From positions 1-23,834 of the IMG/VR virus record IMGVR_UViG_3300010885_019576: a stretch of 23,834 nucleotides of DNA, one strand, 5' to 3'. Made by a program: the position numbers and the translations under genes. This document shows positions 1-7,455 of this stretch, piece after piece. Source of the stretch: a virus. How positions within the stretch are numbered: position 1 is the stretch's first letter; every line of letters begins with the position of its first letter. The notes beneath the pieces were generated by a model that was not told the DNA's origin, ran no database searches, and worked only from the letters and a program-made list of their open reading frames with translations.

Positions 1-1
1 C

Positions 2-142
2 ATATCTTGGATGCCCATACTTATGATTGAAAACAGCCAACAGCAACGTAGTACTGGCGCGGCAGTGGAATCTTTTAGAAACGAAGTAGTGAAATCCAAT
101 GCAATGTTGCTTGGTGGCGCAAACATGGAGTTACTGAAATGA
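2..142 (+). CDS. C-terminal end of an unidentified phage protein (partial)
   Basis: The frame is open from the left edge and ends at a TGA at 140-142, giving 46 residues that finish in GGANMELLK. The stop overlaps the next start as ATGA, the junction type used throughout this late operon, which supports it being a real gene end. The fragment is polar with no recognisable motif. Being directly upstream of a fibre it is probably a structural or tail protein, but I cannot name it. Confidence 0.6.
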   Translation: MSWMPILMIENSQQQRSTGAAVESFRNEVVKSNAMLLGGANMELLK

Positions 143-969
143 CTTTGATCCTAAACGGCACAGACAACAGCGTATCCGCGCCAGCGGTGCAAGGCGGCAC
201 TGCGGGTACGACCACAGGTGTCTACTACCCCACCACCAACCAAGTAGCCATCGCCACCAACGGCACACAAGCCATGCTGGTGGATGCAAGCCAGAACGTG
301 GGGATTGGTACTGCGTCGCCAAGCGGGAGGCTTCATGTAACAGCGGCGGCTGGTAGTCAGACTGTCGCATATTTTGGAAATCAAACTTCAGGGGCAAGGA
401 CAGACATTCAAATCTATTCAGCCTCAAATAGTGATGGTTTTATTTGGTTTGCGAGAAGTGGTGCTAGTGAAAATGGTGCTATTCGCTACAACCATTCCAG
501 CGACTATATGTTGTTTCAAACCGCCAGCGCAGAACGGATGCGTATTAACTCCTCTGGCTATATAACAACACCATACCAGCCAGTATTTAGGGCATACCAA
601 GGTTCTGGAAATATTACCGCTGGAAATGTTGTTTTATTTACTGCAACAGATTTTAATGTTGGTAGTTGCTATAACACCAGTACAGGCGCATTTACAGCGC
701 CTGTGGCTGGCTATTATCAATTTTTTGTTACTGGACTTTTTATCAACGGTGGCACTTCACCAGCCAAAATAGATTGGCAAAAAAATAATTCTCAAGATGC
801 TTTGTGTTATGAAATAAATAACAATGTTTATGCAAATGCCGCATCAATTTACACAAGTTCTGTGATTGCCTATTTGGCGGCAAATGATACTTATAGGCTT
901 TATGTGACCTTAGGAAACGCAAATATTTCAGGCTCTCAATCAAAAATGGGCGGAAGACTTTTAGGATAA
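139..969 (+). CDS. Tail fibre / receptor-binding protein with C1q-like tip
   Basis: 276 aa. The N-terminal ~70 residues contain the fibre-shaft signature VGIGTASPSGRLHV, and around residue 133 there is ERMRINSSGYI; both recur in phage fibres. From about residue 148 to the end the sequence resembles a C1q/TNF-like jelly roll: alternating strands, the segment AGYYQFFVTGLF, and a terminal strand ending GGRLLG. This fold forms trimers and commonly makes the receptor-contacting tip. By hand count GC falls from about 62% at 181-300 to about 37% at 601-960, so the tip looks like a swapped module. The start ATG overlaps the upstream stop. The fibre role is fairly sure; the C1q assignment is by pattern only. 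Confidence 0.8.
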   Translation: MTLILNGTDNSVSAPAVQGGTAGTTTGVYYPTTNQVAIATNGTQAMLVDASQNVGIGTASPSGRLHVTAAAGSQTVAYFGNQTSGARTDIQIYSASNSDGFIWFARSGASENGAIRYNHSSDYMLFQTASAERMRINSSGYITTPYQPVFRAYQGSGNITAGNVVLFTATDFNVGSCYNTSTGAFTAPVAGYYQFFVTGLFINGGTSPAKIDWQKNNSQDALCYEINNNVYANAASIYTSSVIAYLAANDTYRLYVTLGNANISGSQSKMGGRLLG

Positions 970-979
970 AGGAAAAATC

Positions 980-1246
980 ATGTCAAAAATTTACACAATC
1001 ACCCTCTCTGACGCTGAAGACAAAGCCCTTGGCGTTGTTGCGTTATCACAAAACGACTGGATTCAAAATGCAGTTCACGAGCGTTGCCGCGTCGCAATTG
1101 AACAAATCGTAGCCGATGAAATTCATCGCAAACTTGCCGCTGGCGAAACCATCTCTGGCTCCAAGGAAGACATCGTGAACGCCGCTCCAATCAAGTCTGC
1201 GGCAGAGCGTGATGCAGAACTTAACACCGTACAACAAGGAGCCTAA
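980..1246 (+). CDS. Small hypothetical protein downstream of the fibre
   Basis: 88 aa, beginning MSKIYTITLSDAED. The start has an AAAGGA-type ribosome site about 8 bases upstream and lies 10 bases after the fibre stop. The protein looks soluble and mainly helical, with an acidic and polar C-terminal half and no membrane segment or signal. I recognise no family. Position suggests a fibre-associated or assembly helper protein, which is inference only. The long minus-strand frames over it are shadows. Confidence 0.65.
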   Translation: MSKIYTITLSDAEDKALGVVALSQNDWIQNAVHERCRVAIEQIVADEIHRKLAAGETISGSKEDIVNAAPIKSAAERDAELNTVQQGA

Positions 1247-1249
1247 ATC

Positions 1250-1402
1250 ATGGAAAAACTTACCCTCTCCACTCAACTCGTAAACCAAGTCATGGCTTAC
1301 CTTGGAACACGCCCCTATCAAGAGGTGTTCCAACTGGTAGACGCCATCCAGAAGGCGGCTCAGGAAAGCATGAAACCGCCTGTGGAGGATCAAAATGGCT
1401 GA
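1250..1402 (+). CDS. 50-aa hypothetical protein
   Basis: A 50-residue frame starting MEKLTLSTQLVNQVMAYLG. An AAGGAG ribosome site at about 1236-1241 sits 8 bases before the ATG, and the frame starts 3 bases after the previous stop. It ends at TGA 1400-1402, overlapping the next gene by 8 bases. It would be one or two amphipathic helices with no membrane segment. Tight packing between two plausible genes and a good ribosome site support it. Function unknown. Confidence 0.6.
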   Translation: MEKLTLSTQLVNQVMAYLGTRPYQEVFQLVDAIQKAAQESMKPPVEDQNG

Positions 1403-1568
1403 GAAATGGATCCAAGGTGCTATTAAGCACAAAGGGGCCTTGCGCGAGTCTTTGGGCGTGCCTGAAGGCAAAAAGATCCCCGCAAAGAAACTCAACGCCG
1501 CCGCCAAAAAGCCCGGCGTGATGGGCCAACGCGCTCGCCTTGCGAAGACCTTGAGAGGCTTCGATTGA
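1395..1568 (+). CDS. Small basic phage protein (57 aa)
   Basis: 57 aa, starting MAEKWIQGAIKHKGALRESLG, strongly basic, with a middle GKKIPAKKLNAAAKKPG and an end RARLAKTLRGF. From memory, short basic proteins of this layout (WI...KHxGALR..LGV..G..IP..KL..AA......RARLA.TL) occur widely in tailed phages, usually unannotated because they are so short. The basic surface would suit nucleic-acid or polyanion binding, but no function is known to me. It overlaps the previous gene by 8 bases and ends 3 bases before the next start. Confidence 0.7.
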   Translation: MAEKWIQGAIKHKGALRESLGVPEGKKIPAKKLNAAAKKPGVMGQRARLAKTLRGFD

Positions 1569-1571
1569 AAC

Positions 1572-1790
1572 ATGGAGCCGACAGTGGAAACTAGACTTTC
1601 TGTTCACGAGGCGGTTTGCGCTGAACGCTACAAGAAGATCGAAGAGTCATTTGAGCGCGTCGATGGAAGATTCGACGACGGATCTAAGAGGATGGCGAAG
1701 ATTGAATATTTGCTCTACGGCTTGATCATCGCCGTTTTGCTTGGCCCCGGCGTAGCCGCTGAATTCATCAAGAAGATTTTTGGCTTATGA
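1572..1790 (+). CDS. Coiled-coil plus single-TM protein, XhlA/holin-accessory-like
   Basis: 72 aa. Residues ~5-44 are a polar helical segment (KIEESFERVDGRFDDGSKRM) likely to form a coiled coil. Residues ~46-64 are one hydrophobic helix (LLYGLIIAVLLGPGVAAEF), followed by a basic tail. An N-terminal amphipathic helix followed by a C-terminal membrane span is the layout of XhlA-type proteins that work with holins at the inner membrane. Placement directly before a holin and lysozyme supports a lysis role. Its stop overlaps the next start as ATGA (1787-1790). Exact family is uncertain. Confidence 0.65.
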   Translation: MEPTVETRLSVHEAVCAERYKKIEESFERVDGRFDDGSKRMAKIEYLLYGLIIAVLLGPGVAAEFIKKIFGL

Positions 1791-2053
1791 ACATCTCAGA
1801 CGTACTCAAGGCTGTATTGCCAATCCTCGTGGCCTGCATTGGCTGGCTTTTGAGTGAGGTTGGCTCGTTCCAAACTCGCTTGACCCAGATCGAGGGCAAG
1901 ATGCCCACGCTCATCACAAGCGAAGGCGTGCCGACCGATAGCCCTATCTCAGCCGAGCGCAGGAACCAAATGCGACGGGAAATTGAGAAAGAACTCGCGG
2001 ACGTGCAAGTCCGAATCAGGCTCCTTGAGGAGCGTCAAAAAGGAGCAAAGTGA
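1787..2053 (+). CDS. N-terminal TM plus coiled-coil protein of the lysis cassette
   Basis: 88 aa. Residues ~7-25 form a membrane helix (VLKAVLPILVACIGWLLSE). The rest is polar, with a probable coiled coil near residues 55-85 (RREIEKELADVQVRIRLLEE). One N-terminal anchor followed by a helical domain fits an inner-membrane spanin or a holin-associated protein. No lipoprotein outer-membrane spanin is embedded in or next to it, so the spanin reading is weak. ATGA overlap upstream and TGATG overlap downstream couple it to both lysis neighbours. Confidence 0.65.
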   Translation: MNISDVLKAVLPILVACIGWLLSEVGSFQTRLTQIEGKMPTLITSEGVPTDSPISAERRNQMRREIEKELADVQVRIRLLEERQKGAK

Positions 2054-2535
2054 TGCTTGAATGGCTTACTGGTGGAATTTTTGGTAGCCTCCTTGGGGGC
2101 TTGTTTCGTTTGGCTCCCGAGATCCTGAAGTACATGGACAAGGGTAGCGAGAGAAAACACGAACTCGCCATGTTCTCGTTGCAGACTGACCTCGAGAAGA
2201 TGCGCGGTCAGTTCACCATGGAGCAGAAGTACGTCGAGCACAGCACGGCCCAGATCGACGCCATCCAGCAGGCGTTCAAAGAGCAATCCGAGACCGCGCA
2301 GGCCAGTTACCCATGGGTTGCGGCCCTGTCCGCTCTGGTTCGCCCCATGGTCACTTATGTGCTTTTCGGTATGTACGTCGCGTTCAAAATAACCGTGATG
2401 GCTTATGCCATCAACTCCGGTGCGACGTGGGTTGACGTTGTCCACAACAACTGGACGGCTGAAGACTTTGGGATGCTCAACATGATCCTGACATTCTGGT
2501 TTGTTGGAAGAGCGATTGAAAAGTACCAAAAATGA
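2053..2535 (+). CDS. Holin, three-TM gene-transfer-agent type
   Basis: 160 aa from the ATG at 2053. A GTG at 2050 is also in frame, but the ATG has AGGAG at 2041-2045 at better spacing and makes a TGATG junction. Hydrophobic segments lie at ~5-22 (LTGGIFGSLLGGLFRLAPEI), ~96-120 and ~138-153, with a charged helical region (~31-80) between the first and second. The N-terminal TGGIFGSLLGG...RLAPE pattern is typical of the GTA_holin_3TM family. The protein would form inner-membrane lesions that release the downstream lysozyme, which lacks its own export signal. Confidence 0.82.
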   Translation: MLEWLTGGIFGSLLGGLFRLAPEILKYMDKGSERKHELAMFSLQTDLEKMRGQFTMEQKYVEHSTAQIDAIQQAFKEQSETAQASYPWVAALSALVRPMVTYVLFGMYVAFKITVMAYAINSGATWVDVVHNNWTAEDFGMLNMILTFWFVGRAIEKYQK

Positions 2536-3002
2536 TCTCCGATGCCATCCGCATAGCAAGCGACGCGTTGGTCAAGCCCTTTGAGGGTTATGCCAAGCGC
2601 TTGCCAAACGGATGGTGTCAAGCCTACCCAGACCCGGGCACCGGGGGTGACCCGTGGACGATAGGCTGGGGCTGTACTGGCCCTGAGGTCACGCCGACCA
2701 CCGTATGGGCTCAGGAACAGGCTCAGGAGGCGCTGGAAAAGCATCTCCTGTACTTTGCCTCCAACTTGCTGAAACTCTCGCCTGCGCTGGCTAAAGCCGA
2801 AGACAGGCGCTTTGCGGCGGTGATCAGTTTTGCCTACAACTGCGGGCTTGGCAATTACCGGGTCTCGACTTTCAAAAAGCGGATCGACGCGCAAGACTGG
2901 CCCGGGGCCTGCGAAGAGATTGTGAAATGGAACAAGGCGGCTGGGCGGGTTTTGCCGGGCCTGACGCGAAGAAGGCTTGCAGAATCGGCTTTACTGAAGT
3001 AG
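2532..3002 (+). CDS. Endolysin, GH24 (T4-type) lysozyme
   Basis: 156 aa muramidase that cleaves the N-acetylmuramic acid to N-acetylglucosamine bond of peptidoglycan. The catalytic glutamate is E18 in KPFEG. D34 in the YPDPG loop and T43 in PWTIGWG fit the rest of the E-D-T catalytic set, with a slightly longer loop between D and T than in lambdoid lysozymes. Later family features are FAYNCGLGNYRVSTF and the C-terminal PGLTRRRLAE. Length matches the family. There is no signal peptide or SAR helix at the N-terminus, so release should depend on the upstream holin. The start overlaps the holin stop (ATGA). Confidence 0.93.
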   Translation: MISDAIRIASDALVKPFEGYAKRLPNGWCQAYPDPGTGGDPWTIGWGCTGPEVTPTTVWAQEQAQEALEKHLLYFASNLLKLSPALAKAEDRRFAAVISFAYNCGLGNYRVSTFKKRIDAQDWPGACEEIVKWNKAAGRVLPGLTRRRLAESALLK

Positions 3003-3018
3003 CCCATCGCTCTAAAAT
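2990..3018 (+). promoter_or_regulatory. Candidate sigma-70 promoter for the structural block
   Basis: TTTACT at 2990-2995 and TAAAAT at 3013-3018 are separated by exactly 17 bases. The -10 matches consensus at 5 of 6 positions and the -35 at 4 of 6. It overlaps the end of the lysozyme gene and lies in the only gap of more than about 15 bases in the plus-strand late block, just before the adaptor gene, whose AAAGGA ribosome site follows at about 3029-3034. Prediction by eye only. Confidence 0.4.
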
Positions 3019-3041
3019 GGTGAACAAAAAAGGATATAGCG

Positions 3042-3680
3042 ATGACAACAGCGGTAGTAATGACCTATGACTCGTTGGTCAGCAATATTCAGATTTATCT
3101 GGAGCGTACAGACGCCACCACGATAGCGTACATCCCCACCTTCATCATGCTCGCCGAGCAGGTAATTGCGGCGGAAATCAAATTCCTTGGCAACCTGACG
3201 GTCGCCGAAAGCACCATGACGGCAGGCAACGCGGTGATCTCAAAACCTGCCCGCTGGCACAAAACCGTGTCGATGAACGTCACGGACGCAAGCGGCAACA
3301 AGCAACCCGTTCTGTTGCGCACCTACGAATACCTGCGCGAGTACTGGCCCAAGGCGTCCTCAACCGACTTGCCGCTTTACTACTCGGACTACGACTACAC
3401 GCACTGGCTTGTGGCCCCCACGCCCGCATCGGCGTACTCCTACGAGGTTTTGTATTACGAGCGTGTGCAACCCCTTGACTCTTCAAACCAGACGAACTGG
3501 TTCACGATTTACGCGCCTCAGGCGCTGTTGTACGGATCCTTGCTCCAAGCAATGCCGTACCTCAAAAACGACGACCGCATTCCAATGTGGCAAGCCCAAT
3601 ACACCGCGATCATGAGCACCCTCAAGACCGAGAACACCCAGCGCATCGGTGATCGCCAAGCCACGGTACTTGACACATGA
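3042..3680 (+). CDS. Head-tail adaptor protein (SU10 adaptor / P22 gp4-like)
   Basis: 212 aa. The N-terminus (YDSLVSNIQIYLERTD...YIPTFIMLAEQVIAAEIKFLG) is a helical pair, followed by beta-rich sequence with the motif ARWHKTVSM, an aromatic stretch around residues 105-130 and a C-terminal helical part (APQALLYGSLLQAMPYLKNDDRI). From memory this order is typical of adaptor proteins that ring the portal of short-tailed phages. It is followed by a gp10-like protein after one intervening gene, close to the P22 order adaptor then gp10. The start has an AAAGGA ribosome site, and the stop overlaps the next gene as ATGA. Confidence 0.72.
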   Translation: MTTAVVMTYDSLVSNIQIYLERTDATTIAYIPTFIMLAEQVIAAEIKFLGNLTVAESTMTAGNAVISKPARWHKTVSMNVTDASGNKQPVLLRTYEYLREYWPKASSTDLPLYYSDYDYTHWLVAPTPASAYSYEVLYYERVQPLDSSNQTNWFTIYAPQALLYGSLLQAMPYLKNDDRIPMWQAQYTAIMSTLKTENTQRIGDRQATVLDT

Positions 3681-4927
3681 CCTTCACCTCACCATTCACT
3701 GGCGACGTCATTCAACCGACGGACGTCAGTTATGCCTCATACAACCTCACCGCCAACCTCCAGTTGCAGTGGCCCTCGAACACGAACGGGTTGCAGAACC
3801 CGGCGGCGAGGATCATGGACATCTACCAAAACGCGGCGTGGACGGTCACCATGCCCGACGCGACTCAGGTATCGGTCGGTCAAGACGCCCTTATTCAAAA
3901 CACCAGCGCAAGTTCAATCAACATTCTGAACTATTCCGGGAGTGTGATTTGCACCGTCACCAGTGGGCAATCGAAGTACATCTACCTGACGGCAAACAGC
4001 ACCACCGGGGGCAACTGGGGCGTCATTGCTTTTGGCTCGACGACTACGACCGCTAACGCCGCGACGCTGGCTGGCCTCGGGCTGGTCGCAATCACTACGA
4101 CGCTGAATCAAAGCCACCCTGTTGCGTCATTTGCTACGGGCTACACGTTCACCGCAAGCGACCGTGCGCAGGCCAAACTCTGGTCTGGAGGCACCGGGAC
4201 TGCAATCCTGCCTTTGGCCTCAACGCTAGGCAACAACTGGTTCACGATCCTGAAAAACGGCGGCACTGGGTCAATGACGGTCAGTTGTTCTGGTGGTCAG
4301 TTGATTGACGGAACCTCCACGAAGACATTCCAGCCTGACGAGTCGGCCTTTATTCTGTGCAACGGAACGACGTACTACACCATCGGCTACGGTCAGAGCA
4401 ACACGTTCTTCTTCACCGCCTTGGTGTACCCGGTCACCGGGGGTAGTTACTACCTGACTACCTACGAGATCCAGTCGATCATTCAGGAGTACGTTGGGAG
4501 TTTGGTTTCCAACGTGACGGTCTATTACCCTCAGGTGGTTAACCTGTACGTCATCTCCAACCAGACGACGGACAACGGCAAAACGCTCACCGTGACCACT
4601 GGAGTGGGCGGTAGTGCCACCGCAACGATCCCGCCGGGTCAACAGGCCACGCTTGTCTGCGATGGAACCAACTTCTTCAACGCCAACACCGTGCAGGCTG
4701 GCGCTACGTCGCTGAACCTGATCAACGGAACTGTAAGCACGCCCGCCATCAACTTTGCGGCTGAGACCAACACGGGTATCTGGCGCTCTGGCTACGGCGA
4801 GTTTGATATTTCGATTCTTGGCACAAACCGATTCGCTTTGACTGCCACCGGGCTGGCTATCACTGGCGCGGTATCTGGCACTACGGGGACATTCACAACC
4901 GGGATCTTCGGGGGTACGTTTACATGA
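3677..4927 (+). CDS. Beta-rich structural protein, probably tail or decoration
   Basis: 416 aa, rich in Thr, Ser, Gly and Asn with few charges, as expected for a beta-structured virion protein. Three segments share a loose pattern of a short strand, a TV.SGQ, F.PDES or IPPGQ turn, a hydrophobic strand, then a DGT/NGT-aromatic step: residues ~80-118, ~200-240 and ~305-340. The C-terminus (ETNTGIWRSGYG...GTNRFALTATGLAITGAV) resembles fibre-shaft repeats. It sits between the adaptor and gp10-like genes with ATGA overlaps on both sides, which argues for a tail-complex component. Not assigned to a named family. Confidence 0.68.
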   Translation: MTFTSPFTGDVIQPTDVSYASYNLTANLQLQWPSNTNGLQNPAARIMDIYQNAAWTVTMPDATQVSVGQDALIQNTSASSINILNYSGSVICTVTSGQSKYIYLTANSTTGGNWGVIAFGSTTTTANAATLAGLGLVAITTTLNQSHPVASFATGYTFTASDRAQAKLWSGGTGTAILPLASTLGNNWFTILKNGGTGSMTVSCSGGQLIDGTSTKTFQPDESAFILCNGTTYYTIGYGQSNTFFFTALVYPVTGGSYYLTTYEIQSIIQEYVGSLVSNVTVYYPQVVNLYVISNQTTDNGKTLTVTTGVGGSATATIPPGQQATLVCDGTNFFNANTVQAGATSLNLINGTVSTPAINFAAETNTGIWRSGYGEFDISILGTNRFALTATGLAITGAVSGTTGTFTTGIFGGTFT

Positions 4928-6921
4928 CAGCAAAAGTCTTTGCCCTTGATACCCAGCCGGGAATTCAGCGCGACGGAACAGTATTTGACCGGAACTTTTA
5001 CACCGACGGGAGGTGGGTTCGCTTTCAGCGTATGCGCCCTCGCAAGATGTTGGGCTACCGCCAGATCATCGCCAACTTGGCTGGGCCATCTCGCGGCATC
5101 TACGTCAACCCGCAGAACGCGTTTTCGTACGTCTACAGTGGCTACTCCGATGGCTTGCAGGTTCTTCCGATTGACAACAACGGCGTTGGCTCTGCGCTGA
5201 GCGATTTCACGCTTACCGGGTTTACCCCAAGCGCAAATAACCTCTGGCAGTTTGATTCGCTGTTTGACTCAAACGGGACTGGCATTGAAACCTTGCTTGC
5301 GCATCCCGGTCAAAATCTGAGCGACATCAATAGCCAAGTCAACACGCCTGTTTTGGGTGGATCCATCAGCGGAACAACCGCCTCTCCTATTGGTGTCTTC
5401 ACGGCTGTAGCGTCTTTCTCGAGCGGTGCCTCGTCGATCACGTTGGCTACCTCCAGTGTGTTGATTGGAGCGGGCCAAACAATAAGCGGGACGGGAATTC
5501 AAGCGGGCACAACCGTCACGTCTATTGTCGGAACAACGGTCAATATTTCGTTGCCGACCACCGCTATTGGAACGAGCGTCACGCTGACATTCAACAACAA
5601 CATTTCGGTATCTGGTGGCGTGGTTGTTCTGCACCCGTACGTGTTTGTGTACGGCAACAATGGCCTGATCAAGAACTGCGCCGCTGGCGACACAAACAAC
5701 TGGGTGTCTTCGGACTCCAACGAGACCAACGTGGCCTCCACCAAGGTCGTGCAGGGCCTTCCGGTTCGCGGCGGCTCCAACGCACCATCTGGTTTGTTTT
5801 GGACTCTGGACTCGCTCGTTCGCGTTTCTTACACTCCGACCACTGTTACGGTGGGCGGAACAGCCAGCACGTTCTACTGGCGCTATGACATAATTTCCAG
5901 CCAGTCTTCAATTCTCTCCGCGCAATGCGTGATTGAGTACGACGGCATCTACTACTGGATTGGCGTCGACCGATTCTTGCTCTACAACGGTGTGGTCAAA
6001 GAGAACAAGAACGACTTCAACCAGAACTACTTTTTTGACAATCTCAACTACGCACAGCGTCAGAAGGTGTACGCAACCAAGGTTCCTCGTTTTGGCGAGA
6101 TCTGGTGGTTCTTCCCTTCTGGCACTTCAACGGAATGCAATGACGCAATTGTTTACAACATTCGAGAAAACTGCTGGTATGACGCAGGAACAGCGCTTGG
6201 TACTCGACGCTCTGCTGGCTACTTCTCGCAAGTATTTCACTACCCCATTAACGCAGGCTGGGAGCCCAACGCCTCAGGCGGCGTAAACGCCACCACGATT
6301 ACCAACGGCGGGTCTGCCTACACCAACGGCACCTACCTGCTCAAAGCCCTCACGGGGGGCACTGGATCGGGCGCTACGGCAAATATCACGGTTTCTGGGA
6401 ACAGGGTAACCGCCTGCACGATTTCGGCCCGTGGGACTGGTTATACGGTCGGGGATACGCTTTCCGCGTCTATACCCGGCGGCGCGGGGTTTGTGTTGAC
6501 CGTGAACTCGACCATGACCTTCGTGACCTTGTGGCAACACGAGATCGGCGTGGACGCCATCAAAGGATCCACGGTCGAGGCCATTGAGAGTTATTTTGAG
6601 ACCAGCGACCTTGGGTGGGTATCTGGCGGGCCTGCCCAGCCCTCAATGATGGGCGACAACAAGTGGCTACGCGTAGAACGCCTTGAGCCCGACTTCATCC
6701 AAACCGGAACCATGGAGTGCTACATCACGGGTAGGCCGTTTGCCCAAAGCGACGACTACACGTCTGGGCCGTACTACTTTGATCCCGACACAAACAAGAT
6801 CGACATGAAAGAACAGCGCCGCGAGTTCAGGATCAGGTTTGTGTCCAACGTCCAAGGCGGCAACTACCAGACTGGTCGCATCCTGCTTGACGCCACCTTC
6901 GGAGACGTCCGTGGCTATTAA
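4924..6921 (+). CDS. Tail stabilisation protein, P22 gp10-like, with two inserted domains
   Basis: 665 aa. The backbone (FDRNFYTDGRWVRFQRMRPRKMLGY near the N-terminus; IEYDGIYYWIGVDRFLLYNG and GEIWWFFPSGTS in the middle; DATFGDVRGY at the end) resembles gp10-type packaged-DNA stabilisation or tail-hub proteins, which look like beta-propellers and close the DNA channel below the adaptor. Two Gly/Thr/Ser-rich inserts at residues ~153-226 (FSSGASSITLATSS) and ~451-530 (TITNGGSAYTNGTY) interrupt it. Without them the protein would be about 510 aa, close to the P22 protein. Start and stop overlap neighbouring genes. Confidence 0.65.
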   Translation: MTAKVFALDTQPGIQRDGTVFDRNFYTDGRWVRFQRMRPRKMLGYRQIIANLAGPSRGIYVNPQNAFSYVYSGYSDGLQVLPIDNNGVGSALSDFTLTGFTPSANNLWQFDSLFDSNGTGIETLLAHPGQNLSDINSQVNTPVLGGSISGTTASPIGVFTAVASFSSGASSITLATSSVLIGAGQTISGTGIQAGTTVTSIVGTTVNISLPTTAIGTSVTLTFNNNISVSGGVVVLHPYVFVYGNNGLIKNCAAGDTNNWVSSDSNETNVASTKVVQGLPVRGGSNAPSGLFWTLDSLVRVSYTPTTVTVGGTASTFYWRYDIISSQSSILSAQCVIEYDGIYYWIGVDRFLLYNGVVKENKNDFNQNYFFDNLNYAQRQKVYATKVPRFGEIWWFFPSGTSTECNDAIVYNIRENCWYDAGTALGTRRSAGYFSQVFHYPINAGWEPNASGGVNATTITNGGSAYTNGTYLLKALTGGTGSGATANITVSGNRVTACTISARGTGYTVGDTLSASIPGGAGFVLTVNSTMTFVTLWQHEIGVDAIKGSTVEAIESYFETSDLGWVSGGPAQPSMMGDNKWLRVERLEPDFIQTGTMECYITGRPFAQSDDYTSGPYYFDPDTNKIDMKEQRREFRIRFVSNVQGGNYQTGRILLDATFGDVRGY

Positions 6922-7171
6922 CACCGCTCCGCTCATAGACCCTCGCTATATGGAATTCTCGGAATGGGCGTCCCGTATGTGCGAGCAGTTTGCGACCCAG
7001 CAGTTGGAAATCCCGGACGAAAGAACCGATTGGAAAAGTTGGGCAACAGGCTTGATTGCTATAGACTTATTTGTAAACGAAGGAATCCCCGACCCGTCTG
7101 TTTTTGAAAACTGGCAAGACTGGGCGGCGGTTCTTGTTCTTACAGTAAACCTGAGACAGCCACAGACATGA
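6911..7171 (+). CDS. 86-aa phage protein of unknown function
   Basis: I chose the GTG at 6911. GGAG at 6901-6904 lies 6 bases upstream, and the frame extends only into the end of the preceding gene if an earlier start is used. The protein begins VAINTAPLIDPRYMEFSEWA and has two Trp-rich helical segments (DWKSWATGLIAIDLF and FENWQDWAAVLVLTV). From memory, similar small proteins accompany gp10-like genes in environmental podoviruses, without a known role. It overlaps the upstream gene by 11 bases and the ACP gene by ATGA. Confidence 0.7.
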   Translation: MAINTAPLIDPRYMEFSEWASRMCEQFATQQLEIPDERTDWKSWATGLIAIDLFVNEGIPDPSVFENWQDWAAVLVLTVNLRQPQT

Positions 7172-7455
7172 CCGACTTCATCGACTTATTCAACCTCGTA
7201 GCCAAAGTGGCCCGGCCCATGTATGCCGAGCAGAACAAGGCCACTTCGATGGAGGATAATTTTGTTGACCTCAACCTCGATAGCCTTGACGGGTTGGTCA
7301 TGCTGATGTACCTGTGTGAGATCTACGGCATCCCGGATGACGACGAGACAAAGACATGGTCTCCAAAGTCCGTGCAAGAACTCCACGACCTGCTGATGAG
7401 CAGGAAAACAAAAGAGCCCGGCACGCTAGAGGAAGTTGCTGAGGCCATTAAATGA
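7168..7455 (+). CDS. Phage acyl carrier protein
   Basis: 95 aa. Residues ~29-55 (EDNFVDLNLDSLDGLVMLMY) carry the phosphopantetheine attachment motif DSLD, with Ser39 as the likely modified residue. The segment aligns with AcpP around its own DSLD, including the preceding F-V-x-D/E-L and the following helix of L, V and M residues ending at CEIYGI. It would be a four-helix carrier whose serine receives 4'-phosphopantetheine from the host AcpS; no transferase gene is in the window. A ~15-residue C-terminal extension (PGTLEEVAEAIK) goes beyond usual ACP length. It is joined by ATGA overlaps to the 86-aa gene and to the ketosynthase. Confidence 0.88.
   Translation: MTDFIDLFNLVAKVARPMYAEQNKATSMEDNFVDLNLDSLDGLVMLMYLCEIYGIPDDDETKTWSPKSVQELHDLLMSRKTKEPGTLEEVAEAIK

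Noticed and set aside
139-969. Diversity-generating retroelement target in the fibre
   Set aside because: No reverse transcriptase, template repeat or NNY/AAY variable region pattern is visible in the window.
4271-4933. 220-codon minus-strand frame
   Set aside because: Antisense to the 416-aa structural gene, rich in Arg, Val and Ser, with no recognisable protein features.
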